This document shows positions 39,081-51,879 of a DNA stretch of 64,000 bases, piece by piece. Origin of the DNA: Hyperoodon ampullatus (taxonomy: Eukaryota > Chordata > Mammalia > Artiodactyla > Ziphiidae). Under the pieces are notes generated by a model, which was given only the letters and a program-made list of their open reading frames with translations, did no database searches and was not told where the DNA came from. The DNA lies in NCBI GenBank assembly GCA_949752795.1, contig OX457074.1:29621980-29685979 (forward strand), given 5' to 3'. Numbering within the stretch: the stretch's first letter is position 1; the number at the start of each line of letters is the position of its first letter. The position numbers and the translations under genes are program-made.

Positions 39081-39479
39081 GGCACTGTGGTATGCCGTGA
39101 ATGAGCTAAAGAGGTTCTAGTCAGTCATCCCCTCAGCCCTCCACAAAGAGACTTCAGCAGACAAAGTCCCAGAAGTCGAGCCTCAAGCAGCCTCAAGCAG
39201 CCTCCTCCTTCAGCCAAGTATACGCCACGATGACTTGAGGAGCACTAAGAGGACGCAACACGTGGTACACAATGGATGCGCACTAAACATGTGCTGAGCT
39301 GAACCTTGGAATAACTAACCCATTCCCCTTCAACCACTATGTTCTCAAGAAAACTTACCATCCAGACTAGACTCTCTGAACATTCTCCCCGAACATGTTC
39401 TCATCATCTTTTTAATAATCACCTGTTTATTAGCTGGTTATACTTGCCTTACCATCCAAAGCCCACATCGATAGTTTAC

Positions 39480-40035
39480 TGATTAAAATAGCAAAGGATA
39501 TGAACAAACAATTCACCATGAAGAGACTCAAAGAGAAAAATTCAACATTATAGAACAAAGAAGTACAAATGCCACTTTACACTATTAAGTAAGCAAAAAC
39601 TTTTAAGGAATAAATGTATTTATATCCAGTTATGGTGAAACAGGTACATCTGTATATCTGTTAGTAGTACAAACTGGTATAACATTCTTGAAAAACAGTA
39701 TGGCGATATATATCAAAAGCCATAAAAACATTCATACCATTTAAAACAATAATGCATTCAAAAATTTATCCTAGAGATATAATTAGCCAGAAAAAAATAC
39801 AATATCTACAATAACGTAGATTAAAGTATTAACTGAAAACCAGCCAGCAACATAAATATCTAACATAAAAAGATTTAATTATTGACGGCATGACTTGATG
39901 AAATATTTTGCAGCCTCTCAAAGTGTAATTATGTCAATTAAAATTGTGACAACTATAACATGGAAATGTTTCATAATCTAATAAGTAGGAAAAATTCAAA
40001 TTATATGCGTTATAATTAAAAATGAGTACAATAAT
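39480..40035 (+). mobile_element. L1 3' fragment
   Basis: L1 ORF2 C-terminal text, strongly decayed ('gaaaaacagtatggcgatata', 'aaaaatttatcctagagatataattag'). Confidence 0.6.
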
Positions 40036-40083
40036 GTGTATATATATAGATAGATAGATAGATATCTATATATATATACATAT
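40036..40083. repeat. Palindromic TA/GATA microsatellite
   Basis: (TA)n, (GATA)4, then ATCTATATATATATA. The two arms are near reverse complements, so the tract can fold on itself. Confidence 0.85.
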
Positions 40084-40089
40084 TTTTTA

Positions 40090-43000
40090 ACAGAATGCCA
40101 AAAAGAAAATCAACTGTTTTAGGGGTAGTAACCCAAATATTTAACAATTTACTTAATAACAATTCTTACATTATTTTATAATTTAAGAGAGAAAGTTCTA
40201 TCATACTGAGGAAACTAGGGGTCCCAGAATGCAAACTCGATATAGTCTCAGGAAGAGGTCCACACCTCTCTTTTACTGCTCACTTTGGCCTTAACTGAGA
40301 ACGCTCATGCACTTCTTATCACAATGACCTATGACAACCCAGATCCCCGCCTTCCAAGGACCAAGAAACCAGCTCAACTAGCCTTCTGATCATCCCCATG
40401 AACCTGTGGGGGATGAATCGTGCAAACTACCCTAACTCAACAAACAAAGGACCCCTACAACAATGTTTTACTTTAGCAATCAATAAGTAGCCAAGCCTAA
40501 GTTTAATTATAAACCCTAAAAATATATAGCATTGTCTCATTAAAGTCCTGGGACTAGTATTAAAAATATATCAAAAAATAATTTTAGCACTGATGCCCCA
40601 CAAGGACAATATTAAAACTGTCTTCTAATTGTTTTTCTGTAGTATTACCATTTCCTTAGTTTAATACTAAATGGTCAAGATACTATAATGGACCAAGAAG
40701 ATTAATTACTGTGAAATAATAAATACTCAAGACTAAAATGTCATTATTAGGGCATTTCAGCAATAAACAAATAAGTTGAAGGACTAATACAACCATTAGG
40801 AAAAAAGTTTAACCTTCTGTTTCCATTGATATGTTCCTGGTATCCAGATCCTCAAAAATGCAGATATATAGTCATTCATGACAATACACACATAGTACAT
40901 AACAGGAAAAACAAACAATTTAATACTTAACCTATTCATCAGAGCACTGGGAGATCAACACTCAAGAATGTTGACACAAAAACTGAAGGACCTCTGAAGA
41001 TCCAATCATATGCAGATAGGTTGAATCCCTGTGCAGTTACTCATTCAAAACTCATTCAAAACAGAAGTGGAAGATTAACCTACCCTCACTTCTCTTCAAA
41101 CAAACTGACAAAGCATCAGGCAGTCTGTTTGGAGTAGGTTCACCATCATCTGGTCGGCTCCAGAAGTAGCCAATTCAGTCAGGTCACCACTGCTGCACCA
41201 GGGCCCTACTTCCTCCACCTTGTCCCACCTCATCTTGCTGACCAGACACCCTCCTCTAGATTAAGTCCCTTTTGTCTTTTCCTCAGGCATTACCAAGTCC
41301 TTGCTTTGTAAATAAGGCTCTCCCAGACCTTACTCACCTGCAGTTCACTGCACTGGGTATCACCCAAAGAGCCCATCAGAGCCCTTTATAATTTCTGAAA
41401 GAGAGAGAAGGAACCTTTTAATACATACTAGAAAACACCACTGCTGATGTATCAGTTCTGAAGCATTTGTATCAAGTGGTCACAGCATATGGTCCTTTGG
41501 TCCACAGTACTTCACTAAAATGTAGCATAACCAGCCAGGACCAAGAGTCCTGAGATAAGGGTCCAGAGATAAAAGTTTGGTTTAATGTTACTACTAATCA
41601 GCTGTGTGACCTTGGGAAAGTCATTTGACTTCTCCAGGCCTCAATTTCCTCATTGGAAAATAAGACAGACTAGATAGAAGCAGCAGAGCATACTGCAGTG
41701 GAAAGAGAACACCCTTTCCAAGGCACAACGCCAGCACCACTACTTACTGGTCTTGCGACATTATGTTCGTTAATTCACATTTAACCTAAATTTCCTCTGC
41801 AAAGCAGAAATAACAGCTATCTTGGAGTTGTTCTGAAAACTAAAGGAAAGATCATGAGTTATAAAAAGTCTATAGTAAGTATACTGTGCATCTCATCATA
41901 AAATTCCACAGATGATAATTACCAACATTACTCTCAGCCCTACGGTTACGTGAATTCAATTTCCAAATATTTATTTCCTTACAAGATCAACAAATCAAAA
42001 CTTTACCAACCTGACAATGCAATTAACTGTTTGAGTGCTTCACTAACAATTCAATTACAGTTATCTTAAACTAATGGAAGTTTAAGATTATCAATATTAA
42101 TTAACATCACAGGAAATAAGGGTGGAATACCTGCCTAACATCTAAACAGGTTCAGTGGCCATGCCTTCCATGACTTCTCCCTCTGCTTTCACTACTGCCC
42201 GCGCACCGAGTCAAGAGAGGTCTTCCAAACACCAAGTAACACCAACTGCTTTCTACGGTCAGATTAGGGGGACATGGCTAACGATGGAGGAAGGAGAGCA
42301 GAGGCTTTTTATCTTTTGTCCTATATACACTTAGCACTGCTTGGATTTGTTTACCATAGCATGCATCAGTTTTACATAAAAATAAATAAGTTTTTAAACT
42401 ATATTAGTTACACATATTGCCTACTGAAAGGAAGCTCGCCTCACAGGAATATTTTCACCACAAGGAGAATATCGAAAGAAAAAAGCAAAAAGGCAAATTC
42501 AGATGTTCCGAGAACACCTAAAATATGGCACAGAAATAACAAAAATCACAAACATTCACACGTCACAATGGTTTACTCAAAAAAATGTGCCTGCATTCTT
42601 TGAAGAACCTAATGATGAATCAGGGTTTCTGGGGGTCAAAACAAGTTGAACACACAAATTCTGGCTTTACCAGACAACTTCCTGCCCTTGAAGAAACTGA
42701 CCCAGTACAATTTACACCAGTAAACAAGTTGGTATGACTCGTTAGTAGTATGCTGAAAAACTTTCAATTTGCTTTAGACAATTGGTAGCTTTTAAAATAA
42801 AGATATATACATATATAAATATATATGCACACATATATAGACATATAAATTAAAAATCTTCATGTTATATCTACTATTTCTTTTTGAAAGAGGAATATTA
42901 ACCTTATTAAATTCAGGAGAGCTCAAAAGTATAATCTCAGCCACCGGTGAAGTGACAGACCACTAAGTTTTATGCGGCTCCTAGCCAGTGCTACCGACGT

Positions 43001-46000
43001 CATCCTGACTACACCCAGCATTTTAAATGAACTACAAGCTGCTGCGGCCACACTCTCCACACATATCATACTTCTCTCCTAGAAAACAATTCAAACTATT
43101 GTTTAGAAATCAAATTATATTTGCATGTATACTTATCTAAGTTGATGGAAATAAACAGCCATAACAATTTGTTTATAATTTTTTAAGTAGCTCCTCCCCA
43201 TCTCTTCTTTATCGACAAGTTGATAAACTTGGCCCCAAATCTACTATGCATTTAAAACTGCTAAGCATTTAAAACAACAGGCCAAAGGACCTTACTTCTT
43301 GTGCTGGGCCTGTATTTAGAATCTTAAATATATTCTGACAGATAATTAGAGACTAATTTGCATTTAATATCAATACCATGCCTACTTCTTAAACAGAGAA
43401 CAAAAATGCATGTGTAAGATCTGGTCTACTTATTTGTAGGTCCCTCTGCAATATTCTTAGCCTTTCATGAATATGCTCTATATTTGTAAACTACACAAGG
43501 CCCTTTGCAAGTAGGAATGATTTCCCCTGTTATTTTGGCATCACTCCCTTCTCCAGTAAAACTCTGGACTGTCCATAAATGTATACAGACGTTAAAACAA
43601 TGTAGATTGAATACTTACGGTATTAGAAATAAAACTTCTTGCTAACAACTGCAAAAATCAAGCACACCAGCTGATAGAGAGGCACTAACTGACTCCCCAA
43701 AACTCCCGCCTTACCTAAAAATAGTGTCCCAGCTTCCCAGCCAAAAGGACAGACTAAAAAAGCTATGTCTTCATTCAACTCAAAGACACAGACCCTCGCT
43801 TCACCACAAACTTCAGTACTATGGCATTTCCCATTTTAGAATGCTTCGTGTGACAACCTGTTCGGTGGCCAACCACCAACTTCACTTTGAAGTCAATACT
43901 AACACTTCACATGGTCTACACGTGTGAAATGTGGAAAATGTCTTGACACAGCTCAGGCCAAACAGCACTAGCCACACAAGATTACCTATTTCTAAATATT
44001 CCCTTTTGGATTATAAACAAACATCTCCATAGGCCCAAAAGTAGATCTTTGGTTCTTTCCACAAAGTAATATGTATTAAAAAAAAAAGATAAAAGGTACA
44101 GATTGGGAGGTCTAAGGCATGAATATGCCTCCATCTGTAAGCTGAAAATAAATTTTAAAATCCATATTTGCTCTGCTAAGAATAAAAATAAAAATATATA
44201 TAATACACACAAGCACTTCTGAGTTTCAAACAGAAGCAAATGTGGTGTGTGCACTTACAAAAAGATCTTGGTTTATATCCACCTTACTCTCCCCAGTTTT
44301 TTTTTTAAGGCAAAAATGTCAATTGTATGCCTCAATCTGGAATAAAATAAAGCACAGCTTACTCTTCTTAAACAGATGTGTGATAGAGATGAAAACTTGT
44401 GAGTGGATTTCAAAATTCAAAGGCTACCCTGATGTGTTAAAGGAAAAAAAAACAAAACCCTGCATTAACCAATCTACCATAACAACTTACATTTTCTCAA
44501 TAAACCATAGTAATATATTTTACAGACACACACACTCACACACACTATAGTATAGTACATCTACAATGACTAAAATTAAAATAAAGATATATTTTTAAAG
44601 TTGAGAAAATTGCTTGTGAAGAATGTAAAGTAGCAACACTCTCCTCCTCACCAGTACAGAATACTGACTGTTCATTGACCCTGTATTCATAACGTTCTAT
44701 AAATCCAAAGCCTTATGAGTTAGAATAAAGCAACACTCTGAATTCACACACTACATGTGACCAGAAGATAATGACAAGCCAGTCTTATCCCTAATAACCT
44801 AACCAAAATGCAACACTAACATTTTTATTTCCAAATAATTATGAGAGAGCCAAGCACTGTTCCAGTTTTCAGAAAATAAAAGCACGATTTGCCTGAAATC
44901 ATTCTTTCCAATGCAAAGGGTGTACTTTACATGAGTCCCACAAACTGTAGACGCACAAAATCCGCATACACAATCACTAACACTCAATGCAGACTAAGTG
45001 ATGGACACCAAAGCACACAGAAAATTAAGACATTCAATTAAAGTTACACAAGGGAATTTCAATAGGCAAACTATAATTACCCCTGGTGAAGATACTAATC
45101 AAGGATGGCTGCAAATAACATTTGGCTCTGGATAAGCTCCAGTAGCTGAAAAGTTTGGTATACTTGACACAGTTGTCCTTTCCAAATCTAGCCCTGCCTC
45201 TACTCCCACTTGACTGAGTGAGTGATCTGGAAATAAAGATGGCCCCATCAAGTTACTTAGTTTCAGTCTCACCCTCATGACTTGATTAAAATAAAGAAGG
45301 AAAAAAGGTAAATCATTTTTAACTGCAGTCTCACCTTACACATCTCACCAGCACTGTAGTTCTTTAGTCATCAATGACTTCATCCAATTCCTGAGATAAA
45401 CAGAAAAGTAAAATGTGTCTAGACAACACCAGTAAGAGACATGTAGCAAACATTCTATCAGCCTGAAGTGAAAGGGCATATAAATTTCAAATGGAAAAAG
45501 TTACCAAAATGGTACAGTATGCAGCTTTGTAAATGAGTCTGTTTGCTTTACTTTAAAACCAAAACATTTCCTCTCTGTGTGATAAAAGAATAATTATAAA
45601 ATGTTCTTAAAATCCAAACATAAAAATGTCATATCTCACTGAACTTACTTTCAAAAACTCAAATGAAAAAGAAGGAGAAAAAAGAAGAGATGAAGGAGAA
45701 GAAATCCACTCATACGCGTTTAAGAGAGGGCAGAATGAAGAACAAACTGCCAGGACGACGCCTTCCTCCCCCCTCCCCCCGCCCAACTCTAGGCATCCAC
45801 TGTCTCTGCAGTTACACATCTATTAACGATTTGCCTGAAAAGTGTAAGTGGTGAGGGTGAAGGAACAACAATTTTGAGTTTCAAACACAACCTGAGGGTC
45901 TCAATCCAAGAAGAATCCTAAGACCCTGATTTCCAACCCTGTCTGGACGATCCTCAGCAAAGGGGAGGGTGCAGGAGGCTCAAATAATTCGGGGGAGAGC

Positions 46001-46100
46001 AATCAAAGTTCCTTAGATAAAGCTGCGGTCCCTTAGCTCAAGAAAAGGGAAGTCTTGAAGGAATCTCCAAGAAAGGATGCTCTGTTTTCATTTTTGTTGA
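40090..46100. other. Gene-poor stretch between L1 and the CpG island
   Basis: No coding exon recognised. A MIR lies at 41,575-41,700 and a CA repeat at 44,521-44,546. Short open frames (42,274; 44,242; 45,626) are AT-rich or Lys/Glu low complexity. One exon-like minus-strand segment at 41,340-41,394 is listed separately. Confidence 0.45.
41340..41394 (-). other. Possible non-coding exon (5'-UTR or lncRNA)
   Basis: A strong acceptor (ttctctctctctttcag) and a consensus donor (CTGCAG|GTGAGTAAG) on the minus strand frame 55 nt. All three frames contain a stop, so it is not an internal coding exon. It could be the second exon of the minus-strand transcript that starts in the CpG island, about 5.3 kb upstream. 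Inference from splice signals only. Confidence 0.35.
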
Positions 46101-46704
46101 TGTGCTTGTGGCCCAATGAGAATTTCCGAGGAGGGCGCGGAGAAAGGGGGTAAAGAAAGTGAAGCTCAGGTAACGGCCCTCGGCGGGGGAGGTAGGGGTG
46201 CACCCCTGACCCACTTTTCCCCGCGCTCACCCTCCGGCCCCCGCCGCACCCCGCGTGGAAGTCCGAGCCCTGAGGGGGCAATCGAGCAGGGCGTGGGAGG
46301 CCTGCACGCTCCCCACGCTCAGCGGCGACCCGGAGGAGGGGAGCGTGCAAGGCGGCTCGACTCCCCCTCCCGGCGTGCCGTGGGCTGGACAAACCTCCCG
46401 CACGCTCGTGGCCGGGGTCTGCGAGGCCCCCTCCACGGCCTGGGCCAAGGGCTCCGCGGCCCCCCAGTGGAGGGGAAGGGGGCCAGGGAGGGAAAGAAGC
46501 TGAAAGCAGCCCCAGCGTCCGGGCCTCGCCTCGAAGAGCCCCGCTTCCCAGGCCCCGCCGCGGGCCGTCTGGGCCCCAGGCCAGCCCCGGGGCTGACCCT
46601 CCCGGGACTTGGAGGACCGGAGGGGAGTCCGGTCCTCTCTCCGGTGGGCTCCGGCAGCTCGCGGAGAGATCCCAGCAGCAGAGAAGAGGGAATTCAGGAC
46701 TTAC

Positions 46705-46750
46705 CTCTCATTACTTTCTACGCCATCTTGGATCCACTATGGCAACGCCC
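46705..46750 (-). other. First exon of an unidentified minus-strand transcript
   Basis: The minus strand reads ...ggatccaagatggcgtagaa, then agtaATGAGAG|GTAAGT, a perfect donor. The AAGATGGCG motif suits a transcription start just upstream. It contains a Met-Ala-stop mini-ORF, and a second ATG only 7 nt before the splice (ATG AGA G|). The exact 5' end is unknown. The gene is not identified: no coding exon that fits was seen downstream to the left. Confidence 0.6.
46721..46731 (-). promoter_or_regulatory. YY1-type site
   Basis: CGCCATCTTGG on the plus strand, i.e. CCAAGATGGCG on the transcribed strand, the form YY1 favours just downstream of TATA-less start sites. Confidence 0.65.
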
Positions 46751-46767
46751 CACAAAGCATTATGGGT
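46751..46767 (-). promoter_or_regulatory. ZNF143/STAF-like site
   Basis: The minus strand reads CCCATAATGCTTTGTG, like the CCCANNATGC core bound by ZNF143 at many housekeeping promoters. It lies about 20-30 bp upstream of the YY1 site. Confidence 0.45.
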
Positions 46768-48499
46768 AAGAAAGAGACTTTAAAGTGACCGCCCCCCTCC
46801 CTCGGCCTCGGACTCCTGCCTCCCGCCGCCGGCGCCGCCCCTGGGGCCGCACCTCCCACCTGGAAAGCTGCACTGGGTGGCTTGGAGGCCCAGAGGCCCG
46901 CAGCCCTGTCCCCACCTCCCCAGTACTGTTTTCCTTTAAAACCGCCCCCCATGTTTAAAAACGTGGCTTTGGGTCTTTCCCGTCGCTCCTGCCCTGGCCT
47001 CCCTTCCCCCCACCCTTCACCTCCACGCCGGTTCCCTGTACCCTGCCGCCCTCCTGTCCTGGCAGACACCCCGCGTCTGCATTTAATCAGCCCGAGGTTG
47101 CTCTGCTGCTGGCAGCAAAGAGCCGCTCATTGATTTATTTATGCGTCTGTTATTGCTCTAGATCTTCGTTGCCCGGAGGCGGGCTTTGTTTCCCGGAGAG
47201 GGGTCGCCATCGGGGCCCTGGAGCCTGGCAGCCCTGCAGGCCAACCGGCGCTCTGACTGCAGCATCCGTGTATGGAAAGATGCTTCTGTCCTGCCAAACC
47301 GTTCCGGGGCCGTCGGGCTCCGGAACCTGGGGGGGACACTGTGTCCCTGAGCCTACCGGCATCGCAGCGCGTTAGGGAGGGGGAGGGGGAGTACTAAGCG
47401 AAAAGCAACTTTTACCCCTGTTGACTCTCCCTTCCGCTGTCTCCTCCCCTCGGCCAGTAATGCGATCTGCGACCCTCTAGATGGGGACCCCACCCCTCCC
47501 CTAGAAATCTGGTTTTGGGCTCTGCCGAATCCACCCTTTTACAGTCCCGGCTGCTTGCGAACTGGGACTTCCAGAGGCAGGTAACACGGGGGCCCAGATA
47601 GCGAGCTCTGGCCGGCGAGCAGAGGCGCGCCAGGGCTCGAGGGAGGGTCCGGGAGAGCGGCCGGGGGCGGAAGAAGGCTGCGCCCGCCGCAGTCCACAGT
47701 CCACCTGCCGGGTCCCAGCCGGGTGGCGAGCGCCGGCGGCCGGGCGAGCGGAGGACTGCGGGCAGAACTCTGGCCCAAGGCTGGTTGGGGGCCGCTCAGG
47801 TCGCCTGGCTGCGATGGGGCGCGCTGGAAGTAGGGGCGCCTAGATGCCAGCCGGGGAAGCAGGCGAGCGACCCCGCAGCCCACGCCCGCCGCCTGGGCCT
47901 CTGCTCCTGCCTGAGGGCTCGCTGCAGGGGAGCTGAGCGCTCTCGCGATTCTCGCCGCCCGCGTTCGGTTGCGCGGGCGAGCAGAGCTTCGGCCCGCGCC
48001 CTCGCGCGGTGGTCCCCTTGCCCCGGGGCCCGTTGGTCAGTCCGCCGCACTCTCGCCTCCCATTGCCACTGGTTTCTGCTTTGCAGACTTTGGGGGCCTA
48101 CTCTGGTTGCTTTTTTGTTTCCCCCAAGCAAATTTTGACCAAGAGGTGTCCAAGGGAAAATTCCTCCAGGACACCAAGACTTGCGAAATTGTATTCGGTA
48201 TAAAATGCTGTTGAAAGGCTCTGAAATTAGAAGAATGCACAGGCATTAAAGCCCTCCTTCGGTGCACGGGGAGGGCCTGGGGCCTTCGGGTCCACCCAAG
48301 GGTTTTACGCTCCACCAGACCCTAGGAGAAGCCTCTCTCGAGGAACCTGGATGGTTACTGACAGAAGCCCTGCCCCCGGGGAGCTAAAAACTCCACCAGG
48401 CAATTGTCCCGGCCAAGTGAGAAGAGTGGGGTGTAGACTCCTTAAGGGATTGGCCCGGGGTCAGCGGTGAGGGAGGGAGCGAGGTGGTGAGTCACTTCA

Positions 48500-49050
48500 G
48501 GCCGGCTGAGAACGCGGCGTGCCGGGAGGGCCCTCACCTGAGTCACCGCTTCTCTGAGCTCCGAGTGAGTTGGGAAACTGGAGCCCGGAGCCAAGTTCTT
48601 GGACAATCCAGGCCCTGCCACGCGGGTCCGTGGGCTGGGGGTGGGGAGGCAGCGCTGCTCGCCACCCTCTGCCGCTGCCCGCTGGAAAATGAGACGCCCC
48701 GCCCGTCTGGAGAAGGCTCCAAAATCTGCCCTTTACGCGGTAGCCAGTTACTGTTTCCAGTCCCCCTTCTGCACCTAGTCAGCCCCTCCTATGCACTGAC
48801 TTACTGGTTGCTTTGTGTTTACCCGGCACCTTAATATGTGTGGTCTGAGTTTCCTGTAATTCAGCATTCAGTAAGCTGAGGGCAAGGACTGTACCTCGCC
48901 CATGTTTCTTTAGGAGGTGCTTTTCTTGGCCTTGCATAGGCCTGGACCCAGAGAAGAGCTTGATATATGTATGACTGCCCGACCCACCCGTTCGTCCAAG
49001 ACAACGTGCATCCTGGCCCATCCTAGTGCAAGATGCCACCTGTGGCCTCA
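48500..49050. other. Shore of the CpG island, no exon recognised
   Basis: GC-rich. A possible donor GTGAGTCAC lies at 48,487 at the end of the island, without a supported exon. Confidence 0.35.
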
Positions 49051-49054
49051 GCTA

Positions 49055-49605
49055 GAAAACCCTCCTAACTCCTTTCGCTGCCTCCACTCTGCCCCCTACT
49101 GTCTGCTCTCCATCTGACCAACCCAGTGAGGTCTGCGAAATGTTGTCACGTGAGTCCTCTGCTTAAACCCATGGGAGGTGTCCTCGTCACACTTAGAATA
49201 AAACCAAATTCCTAACCATAGCCTACAAGGTCCCATGTGAGGGGGCTCCTCACCATGATCAGCACACTGGCCTTCAACATTCCCCTGCAGCACTGCAAGC
49301 CTCCGTCCAGCCAGATCCTTGACCCCCAGATCTGATGGCCATCATCCTTTTAGCGCTCAGGTCTCAGCTCGGATGTCCCCTCCTGGAAGAGAATTTTCAT
49401 GATCCCCTTCACCAAAGCAGGGCATTCTCTATTCTCTTACCCTGCATTAGGAATGTCTTGTTTTTCTATTTGTTGATTTTTTATTATCTGCCCCTTCCCC
49501 CTTTGGAGTATAAGCTCCATAAGGGCACAGGCCTTGTCTAGCTTGTTTACTCAGGGCCTGGCACATATATAGGCATTCAGTAAAGATTTGCTGAATGAAT
49601 GACCA
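49055..49605 (+). repeat. L2 element, well preserved 3' part
   Basis: Characteristic L2 order: 'acttagaataaaaccaaattcctaacc', 'aaggtcccatgtgaggggg', 'gatgtcccctcctggaagag', 'cctggcacatatataggcattcagtaaag'. Plus strand. Confidence 0.85.
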
Positions 49606-50099
49606 AACCTTTATGAGAGCGAGGGGTGGTGGTGAAAGAGTGCAGAAGCATGGAATGAGCAGCTGATGGCCCTGTCCATCATCAGACCACTGGGATTGTA
49701 CACAGCTAGAGGCAGGCAGGTAGGAGTGGAGTTGGGGGGAAACAGACCCCTTGGTCACCATTAATGGTGCTCCATTCTGATTCTGATCTGATGAACCACA
49801 GCCCCAAATAATTCCCCACTCACGCCCGCTTCCTTCCCTCACTTTTTTTCTCCCCATCCCCAGCAATGGCCACATCTTATTCTGTCCAGACCTAAGGCTC
49901 AGCCCTTGGGTCTCTCTTTTTCAACTACACTGCCTGCCCTTCTCTTTCAGTCTCAAGGCTTTGAGTAGAGCCTTTACCCTGAGAAAGGACTCTAAACCTG
50001 TAGTTCAAGCCCAGGGCTTTCTCCTGAGCTTCAGACCCTAGTCCAGCATCATTTTAGCGTCTCCACATGAAAGTCGCATGGACGTCGCAAGCTCAACAT

Positions 50100-51185
50100 G
50101 TCCAGAGGTGAGTTCTTGAGTTCCCCCCACAAACGTGCTCCACCATGGTCTTCCCTAGCTCCATCTCTTAATTGCTCAGGCCACAGTCACTCCTGTCTTT
50201 CTCTCAAACTCCATCTTCAATCCATCTACAAATCCTGCTTTGCCTTCAAATTGTATCTACCAACCTACATCTCTCATCACCTCCATTGTTGCCACTCTGG
50301 TCCCATGCAATTTGATCTCCTTCCCTTTGCCCCCATTCAGTGTATTCCCAACGTAGCCACCACACTGGTCTCGATAAAGTGCAGATCGAATCCTAGCTCT
50401 CCTCTGCTCACACCCATCTGATTTCTTCTCGTCTCATTCAGAGGATAAATCTAGAGTCCCACACGATTTGCCTCTGATTTGTTTGACCTCATCTCCTGCC
50501 TCTCTCCGCTGGCTCTGTTTCAGCCATAATGGGCTCCTTTTAGAGTGTTTCCTCTTCCAGTAACACCATCTCCCCTATATTCACATGGCTCACTCCTCTG
50601 CTTCCTTCAAGCTTTGCTCAGCCCAGTGAGTCCATCTCTCACCAGTCTATTTAAATTTTCAATACTCCCCCCTCCCAGACACTCTATTTCTTTCCTGCAT
50701 TTTTCCCATAGCATTTATCACCTCCTAAAGTAATAAATAATTTGTTATTCAGTTTCTTGTCTGTATCTTTCCATGTGAAGAATCAGTTTGCTGGTCACCA
50801 AAGACTTGTGTTTGTTACTGGGATCTACATTTCCCAGCCATGCCCTTGCCTTTGGGGCCATGTGACTAGTTCTTGCCAATAGACGTGAAGCAGAAGTGTG
50901 ACTCTGAATGAGCAGGGCAGATCTGCATGACCAAAAATACATGCAAGGACTCTCAGCTGAGCAGACCACAGACCTTTATTATGTTAACCTGCTGAGAAGT
51001 TGTGATCTGTTTGTTACAGCATTTAGCACCTCAATCACTGTACCTTGGGTACAGTGGCCCACTAGAGCAGAAGCTCAGTAAGGGCAAGGGCTTGTGTAGG
51101 TTTTGTTCATTTGTTTCTCCTCAGTGCCCAGAACAGAGCTTGGCATATAGTGGGTACCTAATAAATATTTGTTGAGTGAATGAAT
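50100..51185 (+). repeat. Second L2 block, interrupted
   Basis: L2-like text at 50,170-50,740 and again at 51,040-51,185 ('cagaacagagcttggcatatagtgggtacctaataaatatttg'). The middle part, 50,750-51,000, is unassigned. Confidence 0.7.
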
Positions 51186-51879
51186 TAGTTTCCTTTTTCC
51201 ACGACCAGTCATGAAAATAAGTGAATGGTTGGCAAGAAAAGGACAATGTGAAAGGAATTTTTTGTTTGTTTGCTTGTTAAACAAGTAGTAACTCTGGATT
51301 TCTACAGAAGCACTGGCTACAGGTCTTGGTCAGACTAAATGGAGCTTCCTTTAATTCTGTTCTCCCTGCTTCATCTTTCTCTTTTCTTCTTCCCACTTTT
51401 CTGCCTTCTCCATCTCTATCCCTCTAGGTCCTCTTTCTCTCTCCCCTTCTTCTTCCACTCCTTTTTCTTCCATGGATTTTCTTCTCTTTTTATTCCCACT
51501 TAATCTAAAAAAAAATTCACTGCCTGTTAATGTGATCTACTGTGAGTACTCAGCCAGGATATCTACTCCGGGTTACTTAAAATAGAGACGTGGGAAATAA
51601 CGTGGTTTAAAAAATAAAGAAATATTAAATCCATGGACTCCCACTCTCCTTCTACCTTTAAGGCCCACTTCATTTCTTTTTGAAATACAGAAAAGAAGTG
51701 ATGGTGGTCCAGATAATTCAGACTAACCCTCCCACCAAGGACTACTAAAACAAAATAGACAATGTGTTCCTCAAAACATCTGCTTGGAGACATCTGGTAG
51801 GTTAATAAGAGTGAAAACTATCAGGGGTAGACACAACAGGGAGGTGATTCTAAGGTTTGGGGTCCTTGTGCCCTAAGGT

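Larger units (their letters stand above)
46120..48060. promoter_or_regulatory. CpG island promoter
   Basis: About 1.9 kb that is very GC- and CpG-rich, in contrast to AT-rich flanks. It holds GC boxes (gggcgg/ccgccc) and at least one promoter with initiator-type sites at 46,705-46,766. Long open frames here, such as 46,116-46,769 and 47,785-48,138, run on both strands and come from base composition. A plus-strand start in the 47.6-48.1 kb half, for the gene at 58 kb, is possible but no donor could be chosen with confidence. Confidence 0.85.

Noticed and set aside
46116..46769. 217-codon plus-strand open frame
   Set aside because: Gly/Pro/Arg-rich frame caused by CpG-island composition; overlaps frames on the other strand and the minus-strand first exon.
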